Of a stretch of DNA of 64,000 nucleotides, positions 38,420-52,300 are shown one piece after another (positions within the stretch are counted from its first letter, which is position 1; every line of letters begins with the position of its first letter). A model generated the notes under the pieces. It saw only the letters and a list, made by a program, of their open reading frames with translations, did not search any database and had not been told where the DNA came from. The stretch is from Dirofilaria immitis (taxonomy: Eukaryota > Nematoda > Chromadorea > Rhabditida > Onchocercidae): positions 2,511,501-2,575,500 of the forward strand of contig JAKNDB010000092.1 in assembly GCA_024305405.1 (NCBI GenBank), in the 5' to 3' direction. The translations under genes were made by a program, and so were the position numbers.

Positions 38420-40689
38420 TCAGAAAGCCAATGACAATAGGAGTGTAAATAGTCCGATGACATGACCAAAGTAATAGGCATTAGCCCACACAGAAATTGT
38501 ATGTTTCCAAGAATATCCAGTTTCTGCTGTGCTGTCATCAAACGCCATTCCAAGATATACCAAATGTAAGAGAGCTAGAACTCGAAATACTACATTGATG
38601 GCTAATATACTTAAAGCATCCTGGAAACAAAAGTTTCAATGCGAAAACTTTATACAATTTGAATGTACAGCTTTAACAATTTATATAGGGCTAGTCATTT
38701 GCAATAACTTTGATTTTCTCTTCATTTATTTATAAACTACTTAGAAAAAAAAGAACAACTCAAGACCTGTTTGCGTGTGTGGTGGCATTCCTTTCGACAT
38801 CTTCTTGCACGAACGCATGAATCTGTACGACGACTCAATTTATTCCTTATTTCTGCAAATTAATTTCGTCAAATCTACGTAGAATCTGTAAAAGAAATTA
38901 TTTTTTTAAAGAACTAAACTAACTTATCTCAACATATGTGTAGAATCCTAGTGAAAGTAACACCGCAGATAATTGAAAATTGATGCCCTAAAATCGAGAT
39001 TTTAATGTGAGATTGCATTTTAACGCAATTATGCAGAATTTTTGAGGAATTATATAGAAAAAAAGGAAGATTCAACTCAAATATATTCCAAAAATTGAAG
39101 AGATTATGAGACTTACATGAAAAAGAGAACTGACGGCGTAGGTGGTTAAAACTGCAGCTATAGAACTGTACTTCCTAATTTCTCCAAAGATATCTATAAC
39201 ATAGAAATAAAAATTTCATTCAAAAGTTGGAGATAAACTTAAGAAGTATAAGATAAAAGTCCTGCTTACACTGATGCAAAAATCGGTGCATAGGTATGTT
39301 CCATGAAGCAACAACATCCACAAGCGAACGAGGCAGTTCAACATGAATCCAATCAACGACAATACCCGAATCAATGCCCGACAATAACGAAGTGCCCGCA
39401 GAAAACCAGCAAACAAAATAATGACTGAATCGAAATGATTGAGCAACAAAATATGCTCCAACAAAAGGCCATTCGATAAAACTATCAGCAATGCACGACG
39501 AATAGATGATGGCTAATAATGAAAGAACAATGTAGATAAGAGCACGAAAACAATTAGTAATTTCTACCTGAAATTATCCTTGTCTATTTCTTTTTAATAC
39601 TAAAATACTTTTTTAAATTCTCAATTAGAGTTTTACTGTTTTCAAACAAGACATAAATACATAGCTTACTTTGAACTCTTTTGGGAACAACGAATCTTGA
39701 TACTGTTTATAAGTAATCCATGGACCGAATAATACTGTTGAACTGTCAAACATATAAGAAAGCAAATGCAATAACGTGATATCGTTATAAAATTCATTAG
39801 CTAGATCGAATGATAACGAAGTAATTTTCATTAGCATAATCATTAGTATACCGCGCATCGACATAAATTCTTTGGCCGTAAAGAAATATTGCCTGCAAAA
39901 TTATTTACAGTTGCAATGAAAATATTGATAAACAAATCGAGAGACGAAAATCAAACTTGTATAAGTTTCAGACTTCAATGACAATGGGTTTTTGTCTAAA
40001 ATCTCTTTAATTTCGAATCCAAAAACAGCACACAATAAGAATGAAACTTACCAAATTAGAAGCATGCAGATCGAATACACTAATATCACAAACTTCGTTT
40101 GCTTGTTGAAGAGGAATTTATAATACGGTAATACAACAGTTAAAGCAATATATGTACATATCGATAATAACAAATTATTTTGGGTCCCTATTACAAACAG
40201 TCCAGAAACTACGAAGATTAAATGTAGAATGGAATCATTTATTATTCCTGAAACATTTCCAAATTCTGCAACACTAAAAGGTATTATTATGTGTAGATGA
40301 TTTAAAAATTCGAACCAAATAAACAGAATTAGTAGTACCAAGAAAACCGGAAAACATCGAAATTAAAATGAGAAAAAGAAAAGCAGTAAAAATAAAAGTG
40401 AATTAAATTAATTTGACAATAATCTCAAGTTTGAAAAAAGTTTTAACTTACATAAGAAGCTTTAGATTTGAAGCGAAAGCAAACCTTTTGCATGTAAAAA
40501 CACGAGAAATCGTTTCAGAGTAGAGCAGAGCAACAGTTTTAGTACGGTACTACGCAAAGAACCAAGCACTCCTATCGGACAGCGCTGCCATTGATAGGTC
40601 ATTTCCTCTTTCATACAGATAAAGTCAGGAAATTCCTCATCAGACAACTCCAAGAAGTCATCGTAGAACCATCTTTCTTCGTCAGACAT
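38420..40689 (-). CDS. mom-1: Porcupine, Wnt serine O-palmitoleoyltransferase
   Basis: A multi-pass ER membrane enzyme of the MBOAT family that palmitoleoylates Wnt proteins before secretion; MOM-1 in C. elegans. Eight exons: 40689-40452, 40265-40052, 39892-39670, 39512-39270, 39193-39117, 38987-38934, 38885-38767 and 38620-38420, about 456 residues (human 461). Signatures in order are MRGILMIMLMK and TVLFGPWITY; HVELPRSLVDVVASWNIPM; AVLTTYAVSSLFHG with the MBOAT catalytic His; and a C-terminal membrane pair ending HVIGLFTLL. The junctions of exons 1/2 and 3/4 do not fit without an extra base, and exon 7 needs one at the AAA of 38857-38859. The start follows the longest frame, MSDEERWFYDDF. 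Confidence 0.95.
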
Positions 40690-41480
40690 CGCCGTGCAAT
40701 TTGATTTTCAGAATAGTGTTGACTGCCAGTTCTAAAGAAATAAATTGACCAAACAAAGACATGGGCGTATTAAAGTCATCAAAGTTTTTCTTAGACTCTC
40801 TACATTGAGGATGGTTTACTGCAGTTCAACGTAAATTACATTAAATTGTATTTCACAACGAGCAGTGAGGCACGACAACTTAGTAAATTGCTATAAATTT
40901 CGAGTGAATCATTTGAAAAATTAAAACAGCCATGTCATATCTACAATCATCCACTTAAACTTACAATAAATCAGTTCAAATTTAATCTAATTCAGTTGAA
41001 TCGTTTGACGAGACACAAATGTTCGGAATGCTACATATCGTACTGTCATCAAGGAAAATAACAATAGATCGTTTTTTTTTTTAAAGGTCTCTCCGACTAT
41101 GCGATTACGGATGGAAACAATAGAACAAATATTATTGATTGGTTCACATTTTCCATATTTTAATATCTTCAGCACGATATTAGTTATATTCAGTTAGCAT
41201 GCAATTTGATTATTGCGATATGCATGCTTTACAGCCATTACTTGCAATATTGAAGCAGAAGTATGATGTGTTTCTGATCCAGTGATCATAAGACATAAAG
41301 AAAATATAATAATGATCCGAAACTTAAGATTCCCGACATGCAAACTCGTGCCACCGAATAAGAAAAGAGTTTGAAGTGGGAATTGGCATTAAAGAGCCCT
41401 AGATGCATACGGACGTTTTGAGTGAAATTAGATTGGCATATATGACATATTGATGATTAATTTGCTGATGATGAAGTGAT
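40690..41480. promoter_or_regulatory. Shared divergent upstream region of Porcupine and KICS2
   Basis: About 790 bp separate the two start codons, which point away from each other. No TATA box or operator was identified. Confidence 0.45.
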
Positions 41481-44400
41481 ATGATGGGATCAGAGGCTGC
41501 ATCTACTTCTGCTTGTTTAGTATCAGCAGCAGACATCGCTTGTATAGATCCCTTGATGGGAATGATCTCTGTCCTCTCCTTCAGGTACATTAATTTTCTT
41601 TTCTTTCGAGATTTTTCCTTTGCTTATTTTTAATAAATGTTCCCTTTCACCAAATTGCGATGGTTTTTTTGATATACTAGTTAGTTATTATTTACATAAA
41701 TTTTAAATTTTTCAGCAATTCGGCATGGCAATAAGCAGAGCTCGCTTCGATGATGCCCGAGCATTGATCGAATCATTTCGTGGAACACGGGTCCCAATAT
41801 CAGCAAGTGCCGAAGATTCTCTTTGTCATTTACTCCTTTCTGCATGCATTCAGGTTGTTTTATTAACTTCTTATAGTAACAGAGGCGTCTGTCGTACCTG
41901 AAAGTTTATGTTTTAGATTGTAAAAGCGGAGAGCGCGTATTATTCCTTGAATTTTATGGTACCGAAAGCCTTTTTCGACGAGAAAGCACCTTACTATTAA
42001 CTTATACGCAAATCAAGTAGTGTTTTCATCCAATCCTTTACATATCACTTCCTGCTTAATTCGAACTTGAATTAATGAAATTTTTGACGACTGGGGACTT
42101 AGAAACTTAATATGGTTAAATAAAAACCTTGACATGACTGCTTAGTTAATGAGAGGTTTTGAACCACATTGTAGCGATGACTATCGTTGGAGTGATGATT
42201 CAAAGTGGTTTAAATTCAATATTATTTAGAAAATTATATTATATAGTAGAAAAAAATATTGCGAATTTCTTGAAATTTTTATATTTTCATTATATTTAAA
42301 GACACTGCAATTTTTTATGTTCCAGAGCTGAATTATGCCGAATGGATGATGTCATGGGAAATACTACGATTTCAACTGCAGAAGATATCAGACGACGTTT
42401 GATCGACTTTACCAGTGCTAGAGTTTCAATGATCAATGTTTACAATTCATTTCTCGTTGAAAGTAGTATTTTTTACTCATTATTTCTTGTTTTATTTTAT
42501 TATCACAGATACATTATTACTTTCAATTTTTATGGACGATATCTACATTTTATATTATCCATCTTATATTATTTCGATTTAATTGTCGTAAAAATCATTC
42601 AGATTTTGGTCTTCCAAATGAACTAACAGCTTTGACGACAGTCCTTTCATCTGTGGAACATTTACTAATGCTTTTAATCAACCATGAATCACTTACATCC
42701 TTATTTACTTTTATCGTTAATGAAATAGTGACCATGAAACTACTTTTGGAAGTGCAGCTAGCTCTCATACGATGCGAGGTTTTGTTTTGTTGTTTCGCAA
42801 AACTCTTAACTATTTGTAAAGGAATGAGATATGAACTCCATATAGATCAATAAATTTTTTGCATGTTTTAAATTTAGCAATCGCCGCTTCGAACTGTTGG
42901 TCAATGTATTTCAGTTCTTGCAGTCATTGATTAAGTTGAAAAGCGCGCATGTTAGACTTCGGTTATGGTTCAGTTCTGTTGGTTATAAACATGCGCAAAA
43001 CAAAGGAACAGTCAAGTTTTTAGTTTCGGTAATGGCTTGAATTTTAGGACTCTGTATTAATTTTTTCATACTTTCTTTCTCCTTTGCAGTTGTAAAAATA
43101 TGCCTCGTAATATTGTTTTTGTAGTAATATTTTAACATTCAATTCCAGGATCACAAGTTCAGTGTTCTTCTTTGAGACTGTGTAGCTGGACATATGAATT
43201 TTATATATTATTATTGGCGAAATTCTCTCTGTATTTTCATGATTCATTGCAACCGCAGTGCTCAATAGGTGACTTTGATCATACAATTAATGCTATGAAA
43301 TCACCGAATTTTATTCAAATATTTTCTTCATTTCAACGCAGAATGGAGCCTTTATCTATTCTTCTGATTGCTGACCGTTGTAATGCTCCAGATATATCAC
43401 CTCGTTTGTTTTATCACTTATTAGTTGCTTGTTTATTTTTCATTATTTCAGCCAATTTTCTTGTTTCCTCTATTTTTGTTTTTATGGATAAATAATTGTT
43501 GAAGCAGTCAGTATCTGAACTGTTGGGTGAAATATTTTAATTTCCTGAAGTTAATAAATTTGTGTCGTTGTCCATATTTAAAATTCCTTTTTCATTCGTA
43601 GTTACAGTTGATATCCGCTTTTTTTATTATGCCTTTTTCTTACTCAAAACATTCCAGATGTCTTTTATTCAGTTGATTATTTTACTCTTCCAGTATCTTC
43701 TTGGAAAAAATTAAAATAAAAAAATCTTTAAAATGAAAAAATGAATTAATCCCGGAATTAAATTTCCAGTTATTGGTTATGGCTGTGCTGCAGATCTTAA
43801 TGCTGGGGAAGGTGAATTGCGAAAAAATTTTTAATCTTTCTAAAAATAGGTGGTGGAGCAAAGAAGTAAATGTATTACTTCCGTCGATTTCCATACTTAT
43901 ACAGGAGGCAGCCACTAAAAAGTTTGGGACAGATCGCATCACATACTGCCACGATCAACTTATATCCAAAGTACGATTTGAAAATAAGTTTCCGTGCTGA
44001 GTTTGTTAATGAAACAGAAATGTATACAAGTTTTCCAAATGCCAAAATAGATTCGAAATTGAACATAAAGATGAGTAAAGAGATAAACTTTGATGAAAAA
44101 TTTTTTCAGTTTCTTTGAAGAATGAGTCTGAAATAACCATGTTAGACAATTAGTCTTATTGACATTGCACTGATGCACTGTTAGTTCCTATTTTCATAGG
44201 AAAATGTGGACGATTTTGTAGGGAAATATGGAAATATTTTTCAACTATCTAATTTTTAAAGTTCTCAATTCATCAAGGTTGATTTGTTATAATATTTTTT
44301 TCATTTCAGAGTTTCTTCGTGTTACCGGTGGAATATAATTTGTATATAACGGTTATATTTAACCGAAGAGTTAGTGAACGTGATAATACGGTGGTTAGCT

Positions 44401-44481
44401 TTTACTGAACAGTTGCAATCAGTTACGATGCGTCAAAATCTGTCAGAGTTGGCGAAAATTTTCAACGTAGTTTATTTATAA
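41481..44481 (+). CDS. KICS2: KICSTOR subunit 2 homologue
   Basis: In mammals KICS2 (C12orf66) is a subunit of KICSTOR, which tethers GATOR1 to lysosomes to repress mTORC1 when nutrients are low. Exons traced: 41481-41584, 41716-41853, 42326-42462, 42603-42778, 42878-42913 and from 43163. A last exon from about 44312 ends at 44481. Matches to the human protein include ARVSMINVYNSF, the LSSVEHLL helix, and LLAKFSLYFH...SPNFIQIFSSFQRRMEPLSILLIADR. The final YITVIFNRRVSERD matches human FTIVIIFESKKSERD. One base is missing at the TTT of 42398-42400, and the junctions of exons 1/2 and 2/3 also need an extra base. An apparent surplus T lies near 44391. The part from about 43440 to 44300, and its open frames at 43773-44118, are not resolved. 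Confidence 0.85.
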
Positions 44482-45419
44482 TAGAATGTTTTGTAATTTT
44501 GTATCTTTTCATTGTTGCTAAATTACATGTAAACCTTTGTTATCCATATTTCTTAAGTTTTCTATGACCTTTTATAGAGATTACATTATGAACGGATCAC
44601 TTATCTGCTATTATGATTAAAATGTGGATGCTTCTCGAGATATTGTAAAATTGCATTTTTTTCTTCAATTTTTTTTGAACTGAATTTTCTTCAAATTATT
44701 CTTCCCAAAAAGAGACTAATTCTTAGAAATGATAGTTCTGATGTATTATCATCCAATAATCTTATTTTTAATTCGGAATTATTTGCTTGAGGTATCTTTA
44801 ATTTTCTTTATATCCAACATATGCATATGTAAATAGAAATATATGTTATAAGGTTATATAACACCATTATTTTTTCTTTATTAAGTTTGTTTGCATTTTT
44901 ATATTTCAAACTAATGAGTGTCATAGTTTAAGCTTATTACGACCGTCTTGTGCAATAATAAGTTGATTACTTGCATGCATGATTATTTTGCAGAATACTT
45001 TATGGAACAACTTACTTACAGAAGTAAAACTTATATATTCTTATTACTGCTACTAATAATGCCTCATAGTAATTTTTTTAAAAAATTCATGTGAAGACTG
45101 TTGAGATGAAAAAGATGACTTTAATTGTTCGAAAGCAGAGATTTGTTGTGATCGAGCATTCTTGCGGCGATATCATATCTATTACTATTGTTGTATTGTG
45201 TTCACAGGCAGTAAAAGAATGGCTCTTTTATCATAGCTTGAGTAATGTTTATATCACCTTTCTATATAGCAATTGCTCATCTGTTTTTCAAATAACATCT
45301 AAGACATTTAAATGAAAACTACTTTAAATTGACATTACTTTTGTGTCTTAATTTATTCATTCTTAACGGAAGAAATAAATTGGATGGAAATAGTTCAACT
45401 TAAAACTAAATTTTATTTT
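44482..45419. other. Intergenic region with one unassigned open frame
   Basis: A 74-codon frame at 45091-45315 starts with ATG and has a basic beginning, but shows no recognisable domain. It may belong to the following unresolved gene. Confidence 0.4.
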
Positions 45420-46391
45420 TTCAGGGATTCGATTGGATATCCCAGCAAAGTTGGTGGTAATAAAAACCATTCATTGTTTCTTTCATTTTATTTAACTTCT
45501 GTATTTGTGTCACCATTATTCAGAAATAACCCTAGGGCAGAAAATTTTGGAAGGAGCAGAGGTCTGAATTGTATGAAGAAGTTGAGATGCTGGGTTTCCG
45601 ATAAATGTTTACCTTTGTTTTAAATTATAGTGATTCGGTCAATGCGTTCGACTAAATACAGATCACAATAACTTGAAATCTTGGAAGGAGTCCTTGAAAT
45701 GCGTGACCATTCTTTCTTTAATAAATCTTTGAAATGATGAGTTAGTGCGTTATTAAATAATCAACTCTGATTTTGATTACTAATCAATTCCGGCAATTAA
45801 TGATGAGTGACATTCTGATTTATAATTCTGCTGCGTTTGTGTTTGCGGAAGTTGTATGTTCCTATTGAAATCTACAAGGATATGGTGAATGGTCCAATTC
45901 TTGCTTGCGATAATTTGGAAGTGCTAAACCTTATTCATTTCAGTTCTTCATACTGTTCATTTTGATGTATGAAAAGATGTATCTATGATCAGAAATCTTC
46001 TACTGAAATATCCGAATAATGTTATAAGTGACCCTTACAATATAAATATCCAAATACAAGAATATACTGAGTTACACTTAGACTCCACCTATCAATAAGC
46101 ACAATTCATTTAAAGAAAATATCACTCCGAAATCATAAGGCAAAATCCGCTGAAATTTTCTGCAAAATTCGAAATCCCGTGAGTAATGCAGCAAGAGCAA
46201 TCGATGAATTGATGGAACATAAAATGAAGTTCGTTCATATGATAAAGTTCAGTTTGCTCAATGATCACAGACTTCATAAAAGGGAATTTAAATGCAGCAA
46301 AATGAATATTCCATACTTAGAGTTCATATTAGGATCCGCTCATGCAAAGTTCTTCCCTTTTGTTATTGAGAACAATCTTCCACATTTCTAG
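45420..46391 (+). CDS. Coding-like fragments of an unrecognised gene
   Basis: Three stretches look coding. The first (about 45523-45610), after a TTCAG acceptor, reads FWKEQRSELYEEVEMLGFR if one T is added to a T4 run. The second, at about 45817-45950, has LYVPIEIYKDMVNGPILACD. The third (46165-46391) is a longer frame with ARAIDELMEHKMKFVH and LEFILGSAHAKFFPFV, ending at a TAG. Composition is protein-like, with few low-complexity runs. Splice junctions linking the pieces are not certain and no family is recognised. It could be a small nematode-specific gene, perhaps of an expanded family, or a decaying copy. Confidence 0.35.
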
Positions 46392-49300
46392 ATTAATTAA
46401 TGACCGATATTTAATTGGTAGGAGAATGCTTATTTCTTTTCTATTTCGAATCCGAAGATTTCCATCCTTGTTCTTATTTAAATAGGAATGGAGAGGCAAT
46501 AATGAATAATAACAATAATGATTGAGCAGTAGCCACCCTCTTCGTTACATATTACAGTGCTTCGCTCTTGATTGATTACATTTAATCATAGCATGTCGTA
46601 TGACAGTGATATGAAAAACCAAACATCGTCTTCAATTGTATCATTGCGGAAGCTTTACGGTACTAAAAATTCTTGAGTGCTGCTGCAGCTATTACCTGTT
46701 CCTTGCAAATAATAAGTAATAAACCAAAGATAGGGCAGAGAAGGGCGGTGTAAGTGGTACGGTGACAACTACAAATATCATCCCTAAATTCCCTACCTCA
46801 TCTCACGGCAACAATAACGTCGCCACTGAACTCCGAATAATTATCAACCTGTCACCACACCTCTCATCAATACAGCCAATTCAATGCTCTTACTTCTGTT
46901 TCTCCTTCCTCTCTCTGTATACATATATGTCTGCATCTTCTCATTGTGCGATGCTTCTATCAGTTTCTCTATTGATCTATCGACATGTCATGCATCCTTG
47001 GGCTATCTCTGCAGTTCATCACATACATACATACATACATAGATGGATACAGACATATAGACATTGATATAATGCTATCGATTCGTGACACTATGCTTTC
47101 TTAACAGTAACATTTGATCATTGCTGCTACAATAAGAGTATGTTTATTGCTGTATTATTATGGGCCTTTCCATTGCAATGGCATTTATTTGCTCAATAAA
47201 ATGCAATTCTGATCGATCGATATTGATTAATACTGGTATATTGGTTTGCGGATAGTAGCGCTTTTTTCTTAAAATAATTAGAATAATTGATGTCATGTTA
47301 TTTCCACAGTTAATCGACTGATTAACTATATATGGAATGTTATCGATAAGTTAATGGCTAATCGTATTGATCGCATATTTATCTCTCTTTTCGATCATTT
47401 ATTCGTTCCTTATGTTAATTAATGCTTAGCTTATCTCATTGTCATATATTCTTCATTAAAAGTTTACATTTATTGAAATAGCTAGAAGAATTCAATGAGA
47501 CATTTCTCAGAAAAGAGTATAGTCGATTTTTTGATTACAATAAAAGGCTTCTTATGCTTATTGGAAAATTACCTCTTACATTATGGCTAGTTCACTGATA
47601 GCGCCTTATTTTTTCTGGTTCATATTAATGGTGAAAAATAAGTACCATTCAAAGATCTTTCGCTGATATTTTTCTTTAAATTGTAGAGGGCTATCAGCAA
47701 ATACACAAAATTTTCATATTTCTCTATCATTTATTTTTAGAGAAACTTGCGAAAATCGCCGATTTTATATTTGTTAAAAAGTCATTCGCTTTCATATTAG
47801 TTTGTGGCTTGTTTTACCAAGCTGGAATGGGAAGCAAAATTGAAAAGAAGAATTCAACTCTTGACGTAGTAATCTTGGTTTTATCGAGAACTTTCTTCAT
47901 TTAAAACTAAAATTCAATGCGCATTAACTCTGCTTTCATTAACCCACTTGTTTTATCCTTACCTCAAAGCTTTTAGGTGGTGTTTCTATCGCGAACAACA
48001 GGAAAAAAATAGTAAACACCTTAAGGAAGTATAAGTTTGAAAAATTGTTCGAAATTTTGGGACGTTCAAATGCACCAAAAAGAATTGAGCGTTCGTAGGT
48101 CCTTTTCCTGTCAATGAAATGTTCTAGCGTTATTTTAATCTAATTTCTTTCACTTTTCACATGGGCAATACAAATTTCCTTTTCAATTTCCGATTTAAAT
48201 TGTTCTTTTCTTATTTTGTTGCATTCTGACTTGCAGAATTATAACAGTTCTTTAAGTCTTCTTTAATCCTGCAGCGTTTACAATTCTAATAAATATAAAG
48301 GATAAAATATTCAACTACTTAGCATTTTATTGGAGAAAAATTAGGTTGTTAGTGTGAAATAGAGCAAAGAAGATATCAGGACAAACAAATGAAGCTATTC
48401 GGATTGCTGGAAAAAGCAGTCTCGAGAAAACGTTGAAAAGAATTTCTTAAGAAATACTGCTGTTATGCAAAAGAGTGGCGAAGTTATTCTTCTAAGATTC
48501 ATGATATTTATCGGCTGGATGTTACTTACTCTATTCTCGGATCTTTTATAGAATACTAACAAATTGGAAAATAAGCGAGAAATATGAATTATGTTTTTTT
48601 TTTCAGTTTTTTCACACTTTTGAATCTTTTGTCTAGTTGCTGAACTTTAAGTTTCTTTATAACTTCAATATTTTGCAATATTTCACCGTTAGTTTGTTAT
48701 TTATTACCTTATAAGAAACATTCCTTTTTTTCAAATCCAAAGGAATCGTTTAAAAAAAAGATAATTCTATTTGTTCGTAATAATGTCACAGTAGTGTCAT
48801 TAGATGTCCCTTGTTTGACATTATCATGTTTATGGTTTCTTTCTGTTTATATTAGCTGATTTTTTATTTCCAGTTTAAAAGCACAGCTTTTCAATTTTTA
48901 TAATTCTGCAAATACTATTAATGGTCTGTTCCACCATAATTGGAGTACTCTTGCCAAAAATTTTAGGGGTCGCCATTTGTCACGCTGATTAATTGCGGTT
49001 GTCAAATGTATCGTTATTAGTTTGCTGGAAAATTCACTGATGCAGCTAAAATACTGAGACTGATAAATTGATATTTTAGCCTTTCATTTCTTTAGTATCA
49101 TAGAAAATAACTAACCTTGAAGTTTCAGATAATTTAATAACTGTGCTGTTAATAGGATGTTTCTAAATATTTGAAGTAATATAACTATAAATGCTTCTCA
49201 ATTGCTTAATCTCTTTTAAATGTTCAATCTCTTACATGATTTTAAACTTTTCGAGTTGATATTTCGTACTGAGAATAATGGCCTGGATTTTAAACTCTTT

Positions 49301-52300
49301 CGCAAAGTTCTGATGATTTCAGTTGTGTTTAGAATTAAGAAATTTTTAGTGAAGAAATCAACTTATGGTAAAGAAAAAAAGTGTGTTGGCGATGTGAATT
49401 GTAATACCATTTAGTGAGATTATGTGTGTGATTCTGATGAAAAGAATATTTATTAAAGCATTTATAAGGCACTTATCTCCTGCAGATTGAATAGGCTCTT
49501 CCTACATAACTTCGAAATCTGTTCATTTGAATATTAAAATGGTCCAGAAATATTGGAGAATATTTTCAATGAGCATTTCGTTTACATTTGCAAGTAAATT
49601 CTTCTTGAAAAAGATTGAAAATAAACTAATTTTTACAGACTGATTCTTATGCAGGTATCGTTCTTTCATTTAAAATTAATTTGAAAGGATAGTATAATTT
49701 CCTTTCTACGCTGTGCAGTAGTATTTCGTTGTTACTTAATGATTGGAATATTAGAGTTTAAAAGCAGCCAAATATTTTTTTCATATTTGGTTCTTAAAAT
49801 GTCTTGTATTACGAACATTGTTTTGGGCTGGGCATTCTCATTCTTTCATTTTTTTATTTGCATTCACTATTTTCTCTCGCAAATTATTTGAATATTGTCA
49901 TTATTCTTCCAAGATATCACTCTCTTTTGATTCAGTAAAACAATTAATATTATTCATGAGAAGAAATCGATCTGAAAGCTAAAATTTTGAGATAGATTAC
50001 ACACTATACACTTTATTGCTATCCTAAATGATAGACTGACTGCTTTGTTTCATTTTTCTCTTGATTTATAAGCTATAGATACTTTTTGTATATGTTAAGC
50101 GTGAAGCATGCAGGTTATTGCTAGTTTTATATTAACTAAATATTTTTAATTTATCATTTAAATGATCCTCATTTCTCTTCTATTTCTTATCCTCAGATTA
50201 TCTCTTTCTTTTCGCCACTTTATCGAAATAGAATACGAGCATATATCAATCTTTTCATTTCGTTTACTGATCTCTTTGCTTTCTTCAAACCTATATTCCA
50301 TTCTTTTTTCTTCTTTTGCTCTAAGAAATTGAGAAAAATAACTGATGGCATAAATCCAGCAGGTCTTCATTTCTCTATTTTTTTGTCTTTGTGTATCCTT
50401 TTGCAAATTTGGATAAGGAATAAAGCCTATTAACTTTCTCTATATCTTTATTAACATTTCACAGTTTTAACAAACCAAAAGTGTAATTATCCAACCCACC
50501 ATATAAAAGGCATGCGGTTGATGGGATAGTTATGAACAAAAAAATATGTATGCAATTCCAAATCGGAAGATATGTTATCCATTTGCTTATCAAATGTTAT
50601 ATCTTATGAGAGAGCAATAGCGATCAAAATTAATAAGTACCGACTTAAAGAATAAGCTGAATTCCGATCTCCAAATACATACAAATTATACTGCACAATA
50701 TTCTTAGATTTTTGATTTCTCAACCAATTTAAATTGTATCGTGAGTGGTTTTGAAATTGCAAATTTAGTAATTCAAGTTAATTACGACTCCAGTAGATTT
50801 TAAGCATTCAACAAAATCATGGGAATATGAATAATAGAGAAAAAGTGCTTGCTGAATTAGTTTTGGAATGATCTCGAAATCTATATCATTTTTCTGAATA
50901 GTAGTACAAAAGATGTATTTCATATTTTTGTATCCTTGTGGTTATAGAGTTTTTATAATGCTTTAATGAGTCACTAATTGGTCTCTTTTACGTTTCCTCT
51001 GATCAGATTAGAATGAAATACACAGAACGACTTGAGAAAATGAAATTTTTTCACTTTCGCTTAGACGGGATTGATGATGCAGTTGTGAAATCATGCCAAG
51101 CATTCATATTTTTGGATGAATGAATTCAGCGCGCTATATCATGCAAATTTTCACCTTTAATAAATAATGTAAAGGACATCTGAATAAATTCCAAGTTTAA
51201 TTAATATGAAGAAAAGCGGTAATTTATCGTTCATTGCTAGTGACTAATAAGTTACTGCTGTTATCCAGTTTTGGGGATACATATATTTCCGTGTTTCTGA
51301 TAAGATTACTCAACTGATCATTGCCCATCCTGCAGGTAGATTAGATAGACTATCTTTCTTCATAAAAATACGGAAATTATTGATTACGGAATTCTATTTT
51401 TCTTTCTGAGACAAAAATGCTTATTTTTACAAATGTTCCAGCATGTCTTTATATAAATATTGCTGCTAACAATATGATATCTAATTAGTTAATGAAAACT
51501 TAGGCACAAATAATTGCCATAAAATTGTGAAATAGGAAGACGAGCGTTATTTTTGCTAAATTTTAAGGGAATGACTTACTGAGTACCGGATTATTGTGTG
51601 TCAACTGTTTGTCCTTCTTCGTCGTCCGGATAAAAAATACAATAGAAATAAATTTATTACAATAGAATAACGCCCAAAATAAGAAATAATACCAATAGGA
51701 CAATAGGAAATTTTGTGAATAGCAATATAGTGAATTGGGAGAAATATGAGAAATCGGGAAGAATATGAATTGGGAGAAATATACCAAGGATATAATTTAA
51801 GAAACTGATGAGGAGAAGAAAAAATGTTGAAGATCAAGATGGAAAACGAAATTCATAAAGTAGTAGAGCAACTGAACAAACTGGATTGGGAGCAAAATAA
51901 ATTGAAATCCCATTTTCTATATGATATTCTTGATAAATTCGCTGATGAAAAATTACATGAAAAAAGGTAGAAAATATGGAGATTGGAGAACATTTGATAG
52001 CTAAATAATATGATTTGTAAAAATTTGCACATTTTAGACTTTTTCGACGTAATTTTAATGATAAATATGATAGTCAGTGGTTGATACTGCGTAGACATAT
52101 GTTGAGGTCATGGTCATTTTAATCCTATTACAGTTTATTTTATTTGCACTTTTGGTCAAAAGTTTATCATATAAGTAGAAAGACGGAAGAGAATGTGAAA
52201 GAAATGCACGAGATACAAAACCTGAAGGAAGTGAGAACTGCCATTTTTTCCATTTCATTTTCTCTCTCGATGTCTTTTTTTTATTACGAAATGTTTTTCC

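Noticed and set aside
39216..39491. 91-codon - strand frame over a Porcupine exon
   Set aside because: The neighbouring frame over the same bases carries the Porcupine signatures and is open from acceptor to donor.
42342..42626. 94-codon frame starting inside KICS2 exon 3
   Set aside because: It starts in the shifted frame and runs into the following AT-rich intron. Only its middle part is coding.
46762..47067. 101-codon open frame upstream of Scribble
   Set aside because: Low-complexity, Ser/His-rich and running through an ACAT microsatellite. No splice or domain support.
50158..50406. 82-codon - strand frame rich in Lys, Arg and Glu
   Set aside because: Composition follows a pyrimidine-rich + strand. 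No homology or splice context.
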